In this document: positions 8,546-16,161 of the stretch, one piece after another | Position numbering within the stretch: the stretch's first letter is position 1 | Layout of the letters: every line of letters begins with the position of its first letter | From: a bacterium | GTDB taxonomy: Bacteria; UBA9089; JAHJRX01 | Direction: 5' to 3' | Length of the DNA stretch: 17,759 nt | Assembly: GCA_030017825.1 (NCBI GenBank) | Contig: JASEGW010000020.1 | Span: 1 to 17,759, forward strand | Program-made: the position numbers and the translations under genes | Notes under the pieces: model-generated | What the model was told of the DNA's origin: nothing | Seen by the model: only the letters and a program-made list of their open reading frames with translations | Databases searched by the model: none

Positions 8546-8904
8546 ATGATAAAATTATAATTTCAGGAATGACTTTTTTTGGAGCTCATGGAATATATGA
8601 AGAAGAGCGCAGATTAGGGCAAAAAATTGTAGTTGACTTAGAACTTTATTTAAACTTACAAAGAGCAGGAAGAAGTGATAATTTAGCCGATACAATTAAT
8701 TATCAAGAAACTTATAGCTTGGTAAAAGCTATTTGCGAAGAAAAAAGTTTTTATTTAATTGAAGCCTTAGCAGAAGAAATTGCTAAAGAACTCTTACAAA
8801 ATTTTAATATTTCTTCTCTTCAGGTAAGAGTTAAAAAATATCATGTTAATTTAGGTGGTTTAATAGACTTTGTGGGAGTTGAAATAACAAGAAACAGGCA
8901 ATGA
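8542..8904 (+). CDS. folB: Dihydroneopterin aldolase
   Basis: FolB cleaves 7,8-dihydroneopterin to 6-hydroxymethyl-dihydropterin and glycolaldehyde in folate synthesis. The 120-residue protein has the family length. Features visible are GAHGIYEEERRLGQ at 14-27 with the conserved Glu, DTINYQ at 50-55 and, near the C-terminus, VRVKK at 95-99 with the catalytic lysine position. The usual KP that follows is KY here (Tyr100), a modest departure. Other folate genes are not adjacent. Both ends overlap neighbours by ATGA (dapL upstream, recG downstream), so all three should be translated from one mRNA. Confidence 0.88.
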   Translation: MNDKIIISGMTFFGAHGIYEEERRLGQKIVVDLELYLNLQRAGRSDNLADTINYQETYSLVKAICEEKSFYLIEALAEEIAKELLQNFNISSLQVRVKKYHVNLGGLIDFVGVEITRNRQ

Positions 8905-11057
8905 CCAAAAGTCAAAGTTTAGATATTCCCATCCAGTATTTAAAGGGCATAGGACCTAAAAAAGCAAAAGTGTTTTCTAAGTTAGGTCTTAAAACTATAG
9001 AAGACCTCTTATATTATTTTCCTCGAACCTACCAAGACCGCACCCAAATAAAACCCATATTTAATATTAAAACAGGAGAAAAAGAAACTATTTGTGGTAT
9101 AGTTTTACGGCATCTTAAAAGTGCTTTCCCTCGAAAAAGGATCAAGATAAATAAAGTTATAATAGGAGATGGCACAGGTGTGGTGAGTTTATTATTCTTT
9201 AATCAACCCTCTATTGAAGAATCCTTGCCTGTAGAACGTAAAATAATTGCTTATGGAATGATAAGAAAGTATCGACAAGAATATCAAATGTCTAATTTTG
9301 AATATGAGATATTTGACAAAGAAGAAGATTTTATTCATAATAAGAGAATTGTACCTATTTATCATCTTATGGCCAGACTACCTTCTAATTGGCAGAGAGT
9401 TATTCGTAAAACTATAAAGAGTGTTTGTGATTTATATCTTGATAGAATCAAAGAAACTCTTCCAAAGTATATCCTTAAAAAATATAGTTTACTTGACATA
9501 ATAGAAACTTTACAAAATATACACTTCCCAAAAAACTGGACTATATACAAAGAAGCCAAGAAGAGATTGATTTTTGAAGAATTTTTCTATCTTCAATTAG
9601 CTTTAGGTTATATTCGTCATAGAATAAAAAAAGAAGAATTTGGAATTAAATACTCAATTAATGGTGATATGCTGACATCCCTTTATAAAATATTCCCTTT
9701 TCCTCTTACTAATGCTCAGATTAAATCTATAGAAGAAATTTCTCAGGATATGCAAAGTAGTTTTCCTATGTGTCGCTTAATACATGGTGACGTAGGTTCA
9801 GGCAAAACAGTAGTAGCTATTATAGCTTTCTTAATTGCTGCTTACAATAAATATCAAGTAGCTTTTATGGTTCCTACAGAAATTTTAGCGGAACAACATT
9901 ATCTAAATATAAAAAAACTTTTAGCTGATAGAAATATTAGAATAGCTTTACTTACTAGTAGTAAGAAAGGTAAAATAAGGAAAGAAATTTTACAAAACTT
10001 AGCAATAGGGAAAATAGATATTATTATAGGAACTCATTCTCTAATTCAAAAAGATGTAGTTTATAATAAATTAGGCTTATGTATAATTGATGAACAACAC
10101 CGTTTTGGGGTTATGCAACGGCTAACTCTTCAAAAAAAGAGCCAAAGTGAAAAAAAGCCTGATATTTTAGTAATGAGTGCTACTCCTATTCCTCGCACTT
10201 TAGCTTTAACCTTATATGGAGATTTAGATATCTCTACTATCTCAGAACTTCCTCCTAATCGTAAAGAAATAATGAATTTTTGTAGAAGCGAAAAGGATTT
10301 ACCTAACATTTACGACTTTATAAAAAAAGAAATTCAAGAAGGAAGGCAAGCTTACATTGTTTATCCTCTTGTCGATGAATCTAAAGAAATAAATTTAAAG
10401 TCAGCTACTAAAATGGTAGAAAAACTCCAAAAAGAAGTATTTAAAAATTGTCATTTAGGCTTACTTCATGGTAAGATGAAAGTTTCAGAAAAAGATGAAA
10501 TTATGACAAAATTTAAAAATAAAAAGATTGATATTTTAATTTCCACTACGGTGATTGAGGTAGGCATTGATGTTCCTAATGCTACCATAATGATTATAGA
10601 ACATGCTGAAAGATTTGGCTTATCTCAGCTTCATCAACTTAGAGGACGTATTGGAAGAGGCGAGTATAAGTCATACTGTATCTTTATTGCTAACCCACAA
10701 ATGGCCAAAGCTGTAAATTCCTCTTCTTTTATAAAGGAAGAATATGATGAAAACTTAATAGACACTATAAAAAGATTACGCACTATTGTTAGTACATGCG
10801 ATGGTTTTAAAATTGCCGAAGCTGATTTTGAAATTAGAGGTCCAGGAGAATTTTTTGGAGAAAAACAACACGGTTTACCCAAACTAAAGCTATCTAACTT
10901 CATTAGAGATGTAGAATGGCTAAAAACTTCTAGAAAAGAAGTAGATGAAATATTTAAGGATGATCCGTTGTTAAAAAAAGATAAAAATCAAGAACTTTTT
11001 AATAATTTCAAAAATAATTATTTACCTTATTTAGAAAAAGATTTGTTATTAGAATAG
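8901..11057 (+). CDS. recG: ATP-dependent DNA helicase RecG
   Basis: RecG remodels stalled replication forks and branch-migrates Holliday junctions. The 718-residue protein starts with LKGIGPKKAKVFSKLGLKTIEDLLYYFP, the helix-hairpin-helix-like lead into the wedge (OB-fold) domain. The superfamily 2 helicase motifs follow: Walker A GDVGSGKT at 296-303, DEQH (motif II) at 397-400, SATPIPRTL (motif III) at 426-434, STTVIEVGIDVPNA (motif V) and QLRGRIGRG (motif VI). A conserved GPGEFFGEKQHG segment lies near the C-terminus. The length fits RecG and excludes Mfd or PriA. The start ATG overlaps the folB stop. Confidence 0.97.
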   Translation: MTKSQSLDIPIQYLKGIGPKKAKVFSKLGLKTIEDLLYYFPRTYQDRTQIKPIFNIKTGEKETICGIVLRHLKSAFPRKRIKINKVIIGDGTGVVSLLFFNQPSIEESLPVERKIIAYGMIRKYRQEYQMSNFEYEIFDKEEDFIHNKRIVPIYHLMARLPSNWQRVIRKTIKSVCDLYLDRIKETLPKYILKKYSLLDIIETLQNIHFPKNWTIYKEAKKRLIFEEFFYLQLALGYIRHRIKKEEFGIKYSINGDMLTSLYKIFPFPLTNAQIKSIEEISQDMQSSFPMCRLIHGDVGSGKTVVAIIAFLIAAYNKYQVAFMVPTEILAEQHYLNIKKLLADRNIRIALLTSSKKGKIRKEILQNLAIGKIDIIIGTHSLIQKDVVYNKLGLCIIDEQHRFGVMQRLTLQKKSQSEKKPDILVMSATPIPRTLALTLYGDLDISTISELPPNRKEIMNFCRSEKDLPNIYDFIKKEIQEGRQAYIVYPLVDESKEINLKSATKMVEKLQKEVFKNCHLGLLHGKMKVSEKDEIMTKFKNKKIDILISTTVIEVGIDVPNATIMIIEHAERFGLSQLHQLRGRIGRGEYKSYCIFIANPQMAKAVNSSSFIKEEYDENLIDTIKRLRTIVSTCDGFKIAEADFEIRGPGEFFGEKQHGLPKLKLSNFIRDVEWLKTSRKEVDEIFKDDPLLKKDKNQELFNNFKNNYLPYLEKDLLLE

Positions 11058-11139
11058 AATAAAGGTTTAATAGTTTACGCTACTGCTTTTTGGAAATGCT
11101 TCTATTGTAAGGTTGCAATATTCTTTGTCCTTTAAATAA

Positions 11140-11195
11140 CCTGAGTTCGACATAAGAATATGTTCCTTTAGTTTATAGTTTAAATCGAACTCAGG
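11140..11195. repeat. 56-bp element bounded by CCTGAGTTCGA / TCGAACTCAGG
   Basis: The 157-bp gap between recG and dgt holds a perfect 11-bp inverted repeat, CCTGAGTTCGA (11140-11150) and TCGAACTCAGG (11185-11195), around a 34-bp AT-rich centre. Positions 11162-11195 recur in diverged form upstream of argG (65-111). There is no T-run after the right arm, so it does not look like an intrinsic terminator. It ends 20 bp before the dgt start codon and could form a hairpin in the leader. No clear target duplication is seen. The remaining 11058-11139 shows nothing recognisable. Confidence 0.6.
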
Positions 11196-11214
11196 GTAAT
11201 TGTTAGGTAAAACA

Positions 11215-12249
11215 ATGAGTGTACGAGAATTATTTGAAAAAATAGAAAGAGAGGGTCTTTCCTCTTATGCAACATTTTCCTCTCAAAGTAAAGGAAGAGT
11301 AGTTCCAGAGGAAGAGTGTAAAGTGCGCACTTGTTTTCAAAGAGATCGAGATAGGATTATTCATTCTAAGGCTTTTAAGCAATTAAAATATAAAACTCAA
11401 GTATTCTTATTCCCTGAAGCTGAACAAATTCGTACTAGACTTATTCATACCATTGAAGTATCTCAAATAGCTCGTACTATTGCTAAAGCTTTGCACTTAA
11501 ATGAAGATTTAACTGAAGCTATTGCCTTAGGACATGATTTAGGGCATCCTCCTTTTGGCCATGCAGGAGAATTATCTTTAAATAGCATAGTCCCAGGAGG
11601 ATTTAGGCATAATGAACAAAGCTTACGAGTAATTGAAATATTAGAAAAAAATGGTTATGGTTTAAACTTAACTTATGAAGTAAGAGATGGTATTTTTAAA
11701 CACACCCGAGGTGCAATAAGTTTATATATAGAACCCGAAAATTCAAGACCTATAACACTTGAGGGAACTATAGTAAGGCTTGCGGACAGTATTGCTTATA
11801 TAAATCATGATATTGAAGATGCCTTGCAAGCTAAAATCATAAAAATATCTGATCTTCCTCATGATTGTTTAAAAGTTTTAGGAAGAAAGAATTCTCAAAG
11901 AATCAATACTATGGTTTGTGATGCAATTATGCATAGTAAAGATAAAGAATTTATTTCTATGAGTGATGAAGTATTAGAAGCTACTGATAAGTTAAGGAGT
12001 TACTTATATCAAGAAGTTTACACCAATCAAAAGATCAAAAATCAAGCTCATAAGGCAGAAAGGGTAGTTAAAGAATTATATCTTTATTTTGTAAATAACC
12101 CCAAATTAGTTTTAGAAGAGTTTAATTATATTATGAATCAATATGAAAAAGAGAGGCTGATTTGTGACTATATTTCTAGTTTAAGTGATAGAGAAGCTTT
12201 AGCACTATATAAAAAATTGTTTTTACCAGAATCCTGGAAATTAAAATAA
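11215..12249 (+). CDS. dgt: Deoxyguanosinetriphosphate triphosphohydrolase-like HD protein
   Basis: This family hydrolyses dNTPs to nucleosides plus triphosphate and helps set the dNTP pool. The 344-residue protein belongs to the shorter, type 2 dGTPase-like group. It has FQRDRDRIIHSKAFKQLKYK at 41-60, RTRLIHT at 73-79 supplying the first metal His78, HD at 107-108 in GHDLGHPPFGHAGE, and the last metal Asp191 in RLADSIAYINHDIED. The start at 11215 is preferred because AGG (11205-11207) lies 7 nt before it and the protein then begins MSVRELFEKIE; a TTG at 11200 would add 5 residues. Actual nucleotide preference cannot be told from sequence. It appears to be a single-gene unit between two repeat-bearing gaps. 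Confidence 0.92.
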   Translation: MSVRELFEKIEREGLSSYATFSSQSKGRVVPEEECKVRTCFQRDRDRIIHSKAFKQLKYKTQVFLFPEAEQIRTRLIHTIEVSQIARTIAKALHLNEDLTEAIALGHDLGHPPFGHAGELSLNSIVPGGFRHNEQSLRVIEILEKNGYGLNLTYEVRDGIFKHTRGAISLYIEPENSRPITLEGTIVRLADSIAYINHDIEDALQAKIIKISDLPHDCLKVLGRKNSQRINTMVCDAIMHSKDKEFISMSDEVLEATDKLRSYLYQEVYTNQKIKNQAHKAERVVKELYLYFVNNPKLVLEEFNYIMNQYEKERLICDYISSLSDREALALYKKLFLPESWKLK

Positions 12250-12295
12250 ACAGATTAATTTTATATTAAGATACATAAGATTACAAAAAAGAACT

Positions 12296-12363
12296 GTAAC
12301 TATTCAGCAATGTTCAATGTAACAATATATTTCCTTAGTGCGAAGTTTATGCTGAATAGTTAA
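12296..12363. mobile_element. 68-bp MITE-like element, copy 2
   Basis: The element runs from GTAACTATTCAGC to GCTGAATAGTTAA. Its inverted arms pair perfectly over 12 bp (12297-12308 with 12351-12362). The flanks repeat AAAGAACT exactly (12288-12295 and 12364-12371). The identity extends to 10 bp (AAAAAGAACT at 12286-12295 and 12362-12371) because the right end of the element is itself A-rich. This gives the same 8-bp duplication as copy 1. It differs from copy 1 at six positions, and one C-to-T change turns an internal G-C pair into G-U. The rest of the 12250-12460 gap holds no gene. Confidence 0.8.
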
Positions 12364-12460
12364 AAAGAACTTATAACTTCTTTAACCTTCATATGTTTGG
12401 TATTTTTGCGTAAAGAAAATTCTTATACTCTTAACATTAATTACACTTAAGGAAATAACA

Positions 12461-13915
12461 ATGAAGATATTATTAGCTGCTTCAGAAGCAGTTCCATTTG
12501 CCAAAACTGGCGGTTTAGCTGATGTAGCTGGAACTCTACCTACGAATTTAAAGAAACAAGATAAGAATATAGATATTAGAGTCATTCTGCCTAAGTATAA
12601 AGGAATTTCTGATAGAGGTTTAAAATTAATAGGAAAATTTAAAGTAAAGATAGGTAATGAGATTAAAGAAGTGAGTATAAAATCTAAAATTTTAAGCAAT
12701 GTTCCTTTCTATTTTGTGCAGAATGATTCCTTTTTTTATAGAGACAATCTTTATGGAACTTCTGAAGGCGATTATCCAGACAATGCAGCTCGTTTCAGTC
12801 TATTTTCTCAGGCTGTTTTAAAACTACCAAAGTTAATAAACTGGTTTCCTGATGTTATTCATTGCAACGATTGGCAAACTGGCTTAATACCTGTTTACTT
12901 AAAGAATACCTATGCTCAAGACCAAGAATACCAAAGAATAGGAACTTTATGCACTATTCATAACATAGCTTATCAAGGCTTATTTGAATCCCAAGAATTA
13001 ACAACTACTAATTTGGGATGGGAATTTTTTACATTTGATAAATTAGAATTTTATGGAAAAATTAACTTCTTAAAAGCAGGGATTATATACTCAGACATGC
13101 TTAATACAGTAAGCAATGAATATGCTAAAGAGATTCAAACTACTGAATATGGATCTGGCTTAGAGACAACTTTATGTGCTCGCAATGACAATCTTCATGG
13201 AATTATAAATGGTATAGATTGCCAAGAATGGAATCCTACTCATGATAATTTTATCTATCAAAATTATGATATAAATAGCATAGAAAAGAAAAAAGAGAAC
13301 AAAAAGAAACTTTTAGAAGAGCTAGATTTGCCATTTTCAGAAAATATTCCTTTAATAGGTTTAGTAGGAAGATTTTCTTACCAAAAAGGTTTCGATATTT
13401 TAGGTAATACTATAAATAAAATTATGAAACTAAACTTATATTTAGTTATACTTGGAAAAGGAGAAAAAACTTATCAAGATCTATTTACATGTTTAGCCAC
13501 TAAGTATCCAAATAAACTCAGAGTAATTATTGATTTTAACAATCTTTTGGGGCATAAAATATATGCCGCAAGTGATATGTTTTTAATGCCTTCCCGTTAT
13601 GAACCATGTGGCTTAGGACAATTGATAAGCTTTAAATATGGGACAGTTCCTATTGTTCACAAAATTGGAGGATTATCTGACACAGTAGTTGAATTTAATT
13701 CCAAAAGCGGCAAGGGATGTGGTTTTACTTTTAAAAACTATCTTCCTTTTTATCTTTTAAAATCAATAAAGAAAGCTTTGAAAACTTACCAAAATCAAAA
13801 ACTTTGGAAAAAGCTAATAAAAAATGGCATGGCATTAGATTTTTCCTGGGATCGATCAGCCAAAGAATATCTCAAACTCTATGAAAAAATATATTCTCTT
13901 AAAAGAAATAATTAG
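12461..13915 (+). CDS. glgA: Glycogen synthase (ADP-glucose type, GT5)
   Basis: GlgA elongates alpha-1,4-glucan from ADP-glucose. The 484-residue protein has the length and two-domain GT-B layout of bacterial glycogen synthases: KTGGLADV at 15-22 (ADP-glucose contact), HCNDWQT at 134-140, HNIAYQG at 167-173, GIINGID at 247-253, GRFSYQKG at 303-310, and the retaining-GT motif PSRYEPCGLGQ at 377-387 with the catalytic-region Glu. KIGGLSDTV at 401-409 follows. A purine-rich AAGGAAA precedes the ATG. No glgB, glgC or glgP lies next to it, so the rest of the glycogen pathway must be elsewhere if present. Its last 35 nt overlap the start of lnt in another frame. Confidence 0.95.
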   Translation: MKILLAASEAVPFAKTGGLADVAGTLPTNLKKQDKNIDIRVILPKYKGISDRGLKLIGKFKVKIGNEIKEVSIKSKILSNVPFYFVQNDSFFYRDNLYGTSEGDYPDNAARFSLFSQAVLKLPKLINWFPDVIHCNDWQTGLIPVYLKNTYAQDQEYQRIGTLCTIHNIAYQGLFESQELTTTNLGWEFFTFDKLEFYGKINFLKAGIIYSDMLNTVSNEYAKEIQTTEYGSGLETTLCARNDNLHGIINGIDCQEWNPTHDNFIYQNYDINSIEKKKENKKKLLEELDLPFSENIPLIGLVGRFSYQKGFDILGNTINKIMKLNLYLVILGKGEKTYQDLFTCLATKYPNKLRVIIDFNNLLGHKIYAASDMFLMPSRYEPCGLGQLISFKYGTVPIVHKIGGLSDTVVEFNSKSGKGCGFTFKNYLPFYLLKSIKKALKTYQNQKLWKKLIKNGMALDFSWDRSAKEYLKLYEKIYSLKRNN

Positions 13916-15362
13916 TTATATAAATCCGTGGTTTTTAGCTATATTGTCTGGCTGTTTAGCTATTCTTTGTTTTCCTCCTTATTATTTCTCCTATCTTGCC
14001 TATTTGTTTCTAATCCCTCTACTATTTTCCTTTCAAGGAAAAAATTTATTTTACTTATTTTTTTTAGGAGCTTTACAAGGATTAGTTTTTTCCTTGGGCC
14101 TCTTATACTGGATTAAAATTTTTCACATTTTAGCCATTCCTTTCCTGTGTCTTTATTTTTCTTTGTTCATGGGCATATTTGGAGTTTTACATGGATTAAC
14201 AAGAGATAAACTTCCTAAAATTAACTTCTTGCTAATTCCTATCTTGTGGATACTTATTGAGGATTTTAGGAGCAATGGAATTTTAGGCTTTCCTTGGGGA
14301 GTAATTGGATACTCCCAAAGTAGAAATACTACTTTAATTCAGTTGGCGGATATTACAGGGGTACTTGGTATATCTTTTATAGTAATTATTATTAATGTCT
14401 TAATATTTGAAGTATTTTCTAAAAAACCAAAAAAAATATATTTACTCTTAATTCCCTTAATTTTCTTCTTGTTAATAACTTATGGAAAAATAAGGCTAAA
14501 AAAAGATTTTATCGATAAAAGAGATTTAAAGATCTCCATAATCCAAGCCAATATTAATCCCGACTGGTATGATACTTGGCATAGTCATCGCAGTAAAGTT
14601 TTAAAAGATTTAGTTTTAAAAACTAAAGAGGCGGCTACAAAGCATCCTGATTTAATAATTTGGACAGAAACAGCTCTCCATGACTTTTGGGAAACAAATC
14701 AAGAAATAAGGCCCCAGGTATTAAAATTAGCTAAAGAATGCCAAGTTAATTTATTAATAGGAATTCCTCATATAGAGTTTGGGAATCAAGGGAATAATAA
14801 ATATTTTAATAGTGCCTTTTTAATCAGCAAAGAAGGCAAGGTTATTGGAAGATATGATAAAGTTCATTTAGTTCCTTTTGGAGAAATGATTCCTTTTGAA
14901 GATTTTTTTGTTAAATTAAAAAACATCTTTCCTTTTATTCCCTCTGTTCGCAACCTTCTTCCAAAATCAGGAGATTTTAGTCGAGGAGAAGGATTTAACC
15001 CTTTAAGTCTTTGTATTAATAGTAATAAAAAGGTTAGATTTGGAGTTTTGGTATGCTTTGAAGGTATTTTTGGTGATATTGCTCGAAGCTTTATAAAAAA
15101 TAAGGCAAATTTTATAATAAATATTACTAACGATGCTTGGTCAAAGAATATATCTTCTCATTTTCAACATTTTGAAATACTAATCTTTAGAGCTATTGAA
15201 AACCGTTGTTTTTTAGTAAGAGCTGGAAATTCAGGAATTTCAGCAATTATCAATCCTTATGGAAAAATAGAAAAAAGTTTAGGAGTGCATAAGAGAGGAA
15301 TATTAACAGGCAAGATATCTACTAAAACTAACAAAACTTTTTATAATAGGTATAGATATTAA
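13881..15362 (+). CDS. lnt: Apolipoprotein N-acyltransferase, C-terminal helix missing
   Basis: Lnt transfers the third acyl chain to the N-terminal cysteine of lipoproteins in the inner membrane, a diderm trait. The 493-residue protein has about six hydrophobic helices within residues 15-205, then a nitrilase-fold domain with the catalytic triad Glu263 (WTETA), Lys327 (RYDKVHLVPFGE) and Cys392 (VCFEG), followed by NITNDAWS at 414-421. Family members normally continue past TFYxRYG into one last membrane helix. This one stops at TFYNRYRY, so that helix is absent. The break adjoins the accessory island, which suggests the end was lost when the island arrived. The start overlaps glgA by 35 nt with no strong ribosome site. 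Whether the enzyme still works is uncertain, since the catalytic domain is complete. Confidence 0.9.
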   Translation: MKKYILLKEIISYINPWFLAILSGCLAILCFPPYYFSYLAYLFLIPLLFSFQGKNLFYLFFLGALQGLVFSLGLLYWIKIFHILAIPFLCLYFSLFMGIFGVLHGLTRDKLPKINFLLIPILWILIEDFRSNGILGFPWGVIGYSQSRNTTLIQLADITGVLGISFIVIIINVLIFEVFSKKPKKIYLLLIPLIFFLLITYGKIRLKKDFIDKRDLKISIIQANINPDWYDTWHSHRSKVLKDLVLKTKEAATKHPDLIIWTETALHDFWETNQEIRPQVLKLAKECQVNLLIGIPHIEFGNQGNNKYFNSAFLISKEGKVIGRYDKVHLVPFGEMIPFEDFFVKLKNIFPFIPSVRNLLPKSGDFSRGEGFNPLSLCINSNKKVRFGVLVCFEGIFGDIARSFIKNKANFIINITNDAWSKNISSHFQHFEILIFRAIENRCFLVRAGNSGISAIINPYGKIEKSLGVHKRGILTGKISTKTNKTFYNRYRY

Positions 15363-15375
15363 GTATAATACCTAA

Positions 15376-15489
15376 GCTCAATTTAAAAAAGAAAAATCAG
15401 AAATTGTTCAAGCAGAAAGCTCTTTTGCCCAAAAAATGCAAGATGAGCTTGTAAAGATAGCATCAAAACTTGATTGTTTGCTTAATTAA
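15376..15489 (+). pseudogene. Orphan 3' fragment of an unrecognised gene
   Basis: Between the lnt stop and the restriction operon, one frame stays open after a TAA at 15373. It reads about 37 codons (GCT CAA TTT AAA AAA and on) to a TAA at 15487-15489. The peptide is charged, amphipathic and helix-like, ending ELVKIASKLDCLLN. It has no credible start or ribosome site; the only in-frame ATG is at 15436. It looks like the C-terminal end of a gene whose front was lost in a rearrangement, but it could be chance in 165 bp. I do not recognise the family. Confidence 0.35.
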
Positions 15490-15527
15490 TAGGGAGTATA
15501 AATCAATTTTAGTCATATTTTTGTAAA

Positions 15528-16157
15528 TTATTTCTGTAATTTGTTTATTTCATTTTTTATTTCGTCGATTATCTCGGGATTATGGATTATCTTATTTTTA
15601 CCCTCGGTTATTGAAATAATGTAAAACACTTTTCCGCCGTATTTTGCAGTAAATTTTTCGTGAGTCTTTTTCTGTTGTTCTCGCTCGTTAATTATTTGAG
15701 TGATATATTCATACCCAGCAGGCTTTATTTGAAGGCCGATATATTTATCGTTTACTTTAATAAAATAGTCAACATTATAACCTCTATCCCATTCATCGGG
15801 AGCAGGTTCTATTTTTACTCCAAGTGTTCTTTCAAGCTGTCCGTAAATTGTTTGAATTTCTGATTGATAGCCGTCATATGTCCTATTGATAACTAAGTTG
15901 TAAATAAAATTTATACAATCTTCTTCGGTAACATCTTCTATCTCGGCCTTACAAACATCTGTGACTTTTATAAATAAAGTCTTTCCGAGTTGTTCAAGAT
16001 ATTCTTTTGAATAAGCTTTTTCCAAATAAAACCTTTCCCATTCCCTCAAGGTTTTTGGGGCGCATTTTCTTATCAACTCCGCAACCGGGCCAACCTTACC
16101 TTTTTTGGTTAGTCCCCATCTCATATTCGCCTGGTTTAAAATCCATTCTTTTGCCAT
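15528..16157 (-). CDS. MjaI-like type II restriction endonuclease
   Basis: This is a 209-residue protein, last in the leftward controller-methylase-nuclease operon. The N-terminal EWILNQANMRWGLTKKGKVGPVAELIRKCAPKTLREWERFY (residues 4-44) resembles the MjaI restriction endonuclease family, whose founder cuts CTAG. A likely PD-(D/E)xK core is YNVDYFI (Asp130) followed by GLQIKP (Gln143, Lys145), with Gln in place of the usual Glu. The start lies 4 nt after the methylase stop with no clear Shine-Dalgarno, so translation is probably coupled to the methylase, a common way to keep nuclease behind methylation. The family assignment is from memory of its look and the neighbouring methylase. Cleavage specificity is inferred only. 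Confidence 0.7.
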   Translation of the reverse strand: MAKEWILNQANMRWGLTKKGKVGPVAELIRKCAPKTLREWERFYLEKAYSKEYLEQLGKTLFIKVTDVCKAEIEDVTEEDCINFIYNLVINRTYDGYQSEIQTIYGQLERTLGVKIEPAPDEWDRGYNVDYFIKVNDKYIGLQIKPAGYEYITQIINEREQQKKTHEKFTAKYGGKVFYIISITEGKNKIIHNPEIIDEIKNEINKLQK

Positions 16158-16161
16158 ATTT

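Noticed and set aside
10634..10903. Antisense open frame opposite recG (and similar ones opposite argH, lysA, dapF and glgA)
   Set aside because: They lie wholly opposite, or almost wholly opposite, well-supported genes, lack ribosome sites and encode no recognisable domain.
11140..11195. Intrinsic terminator for recG
   Set aside because: The arms are far apart (34 bp) and there is no run of T after the right arm. The same motif occurs upstream of argG, so a repeat explains it better.
7222..12363. CRISPR repeats
   Set aside because: The two similar 68-bp units are about 5 kb apart, have inverted ends and target duplications, and there is no spacer array.
13928..14116. Second small frame within lnt encoding a hydrophobic peptide
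   Set aside because: It is a frame-shifted reading of the U-rich codons for the lnt membrane helices, with no independent ribosome site.
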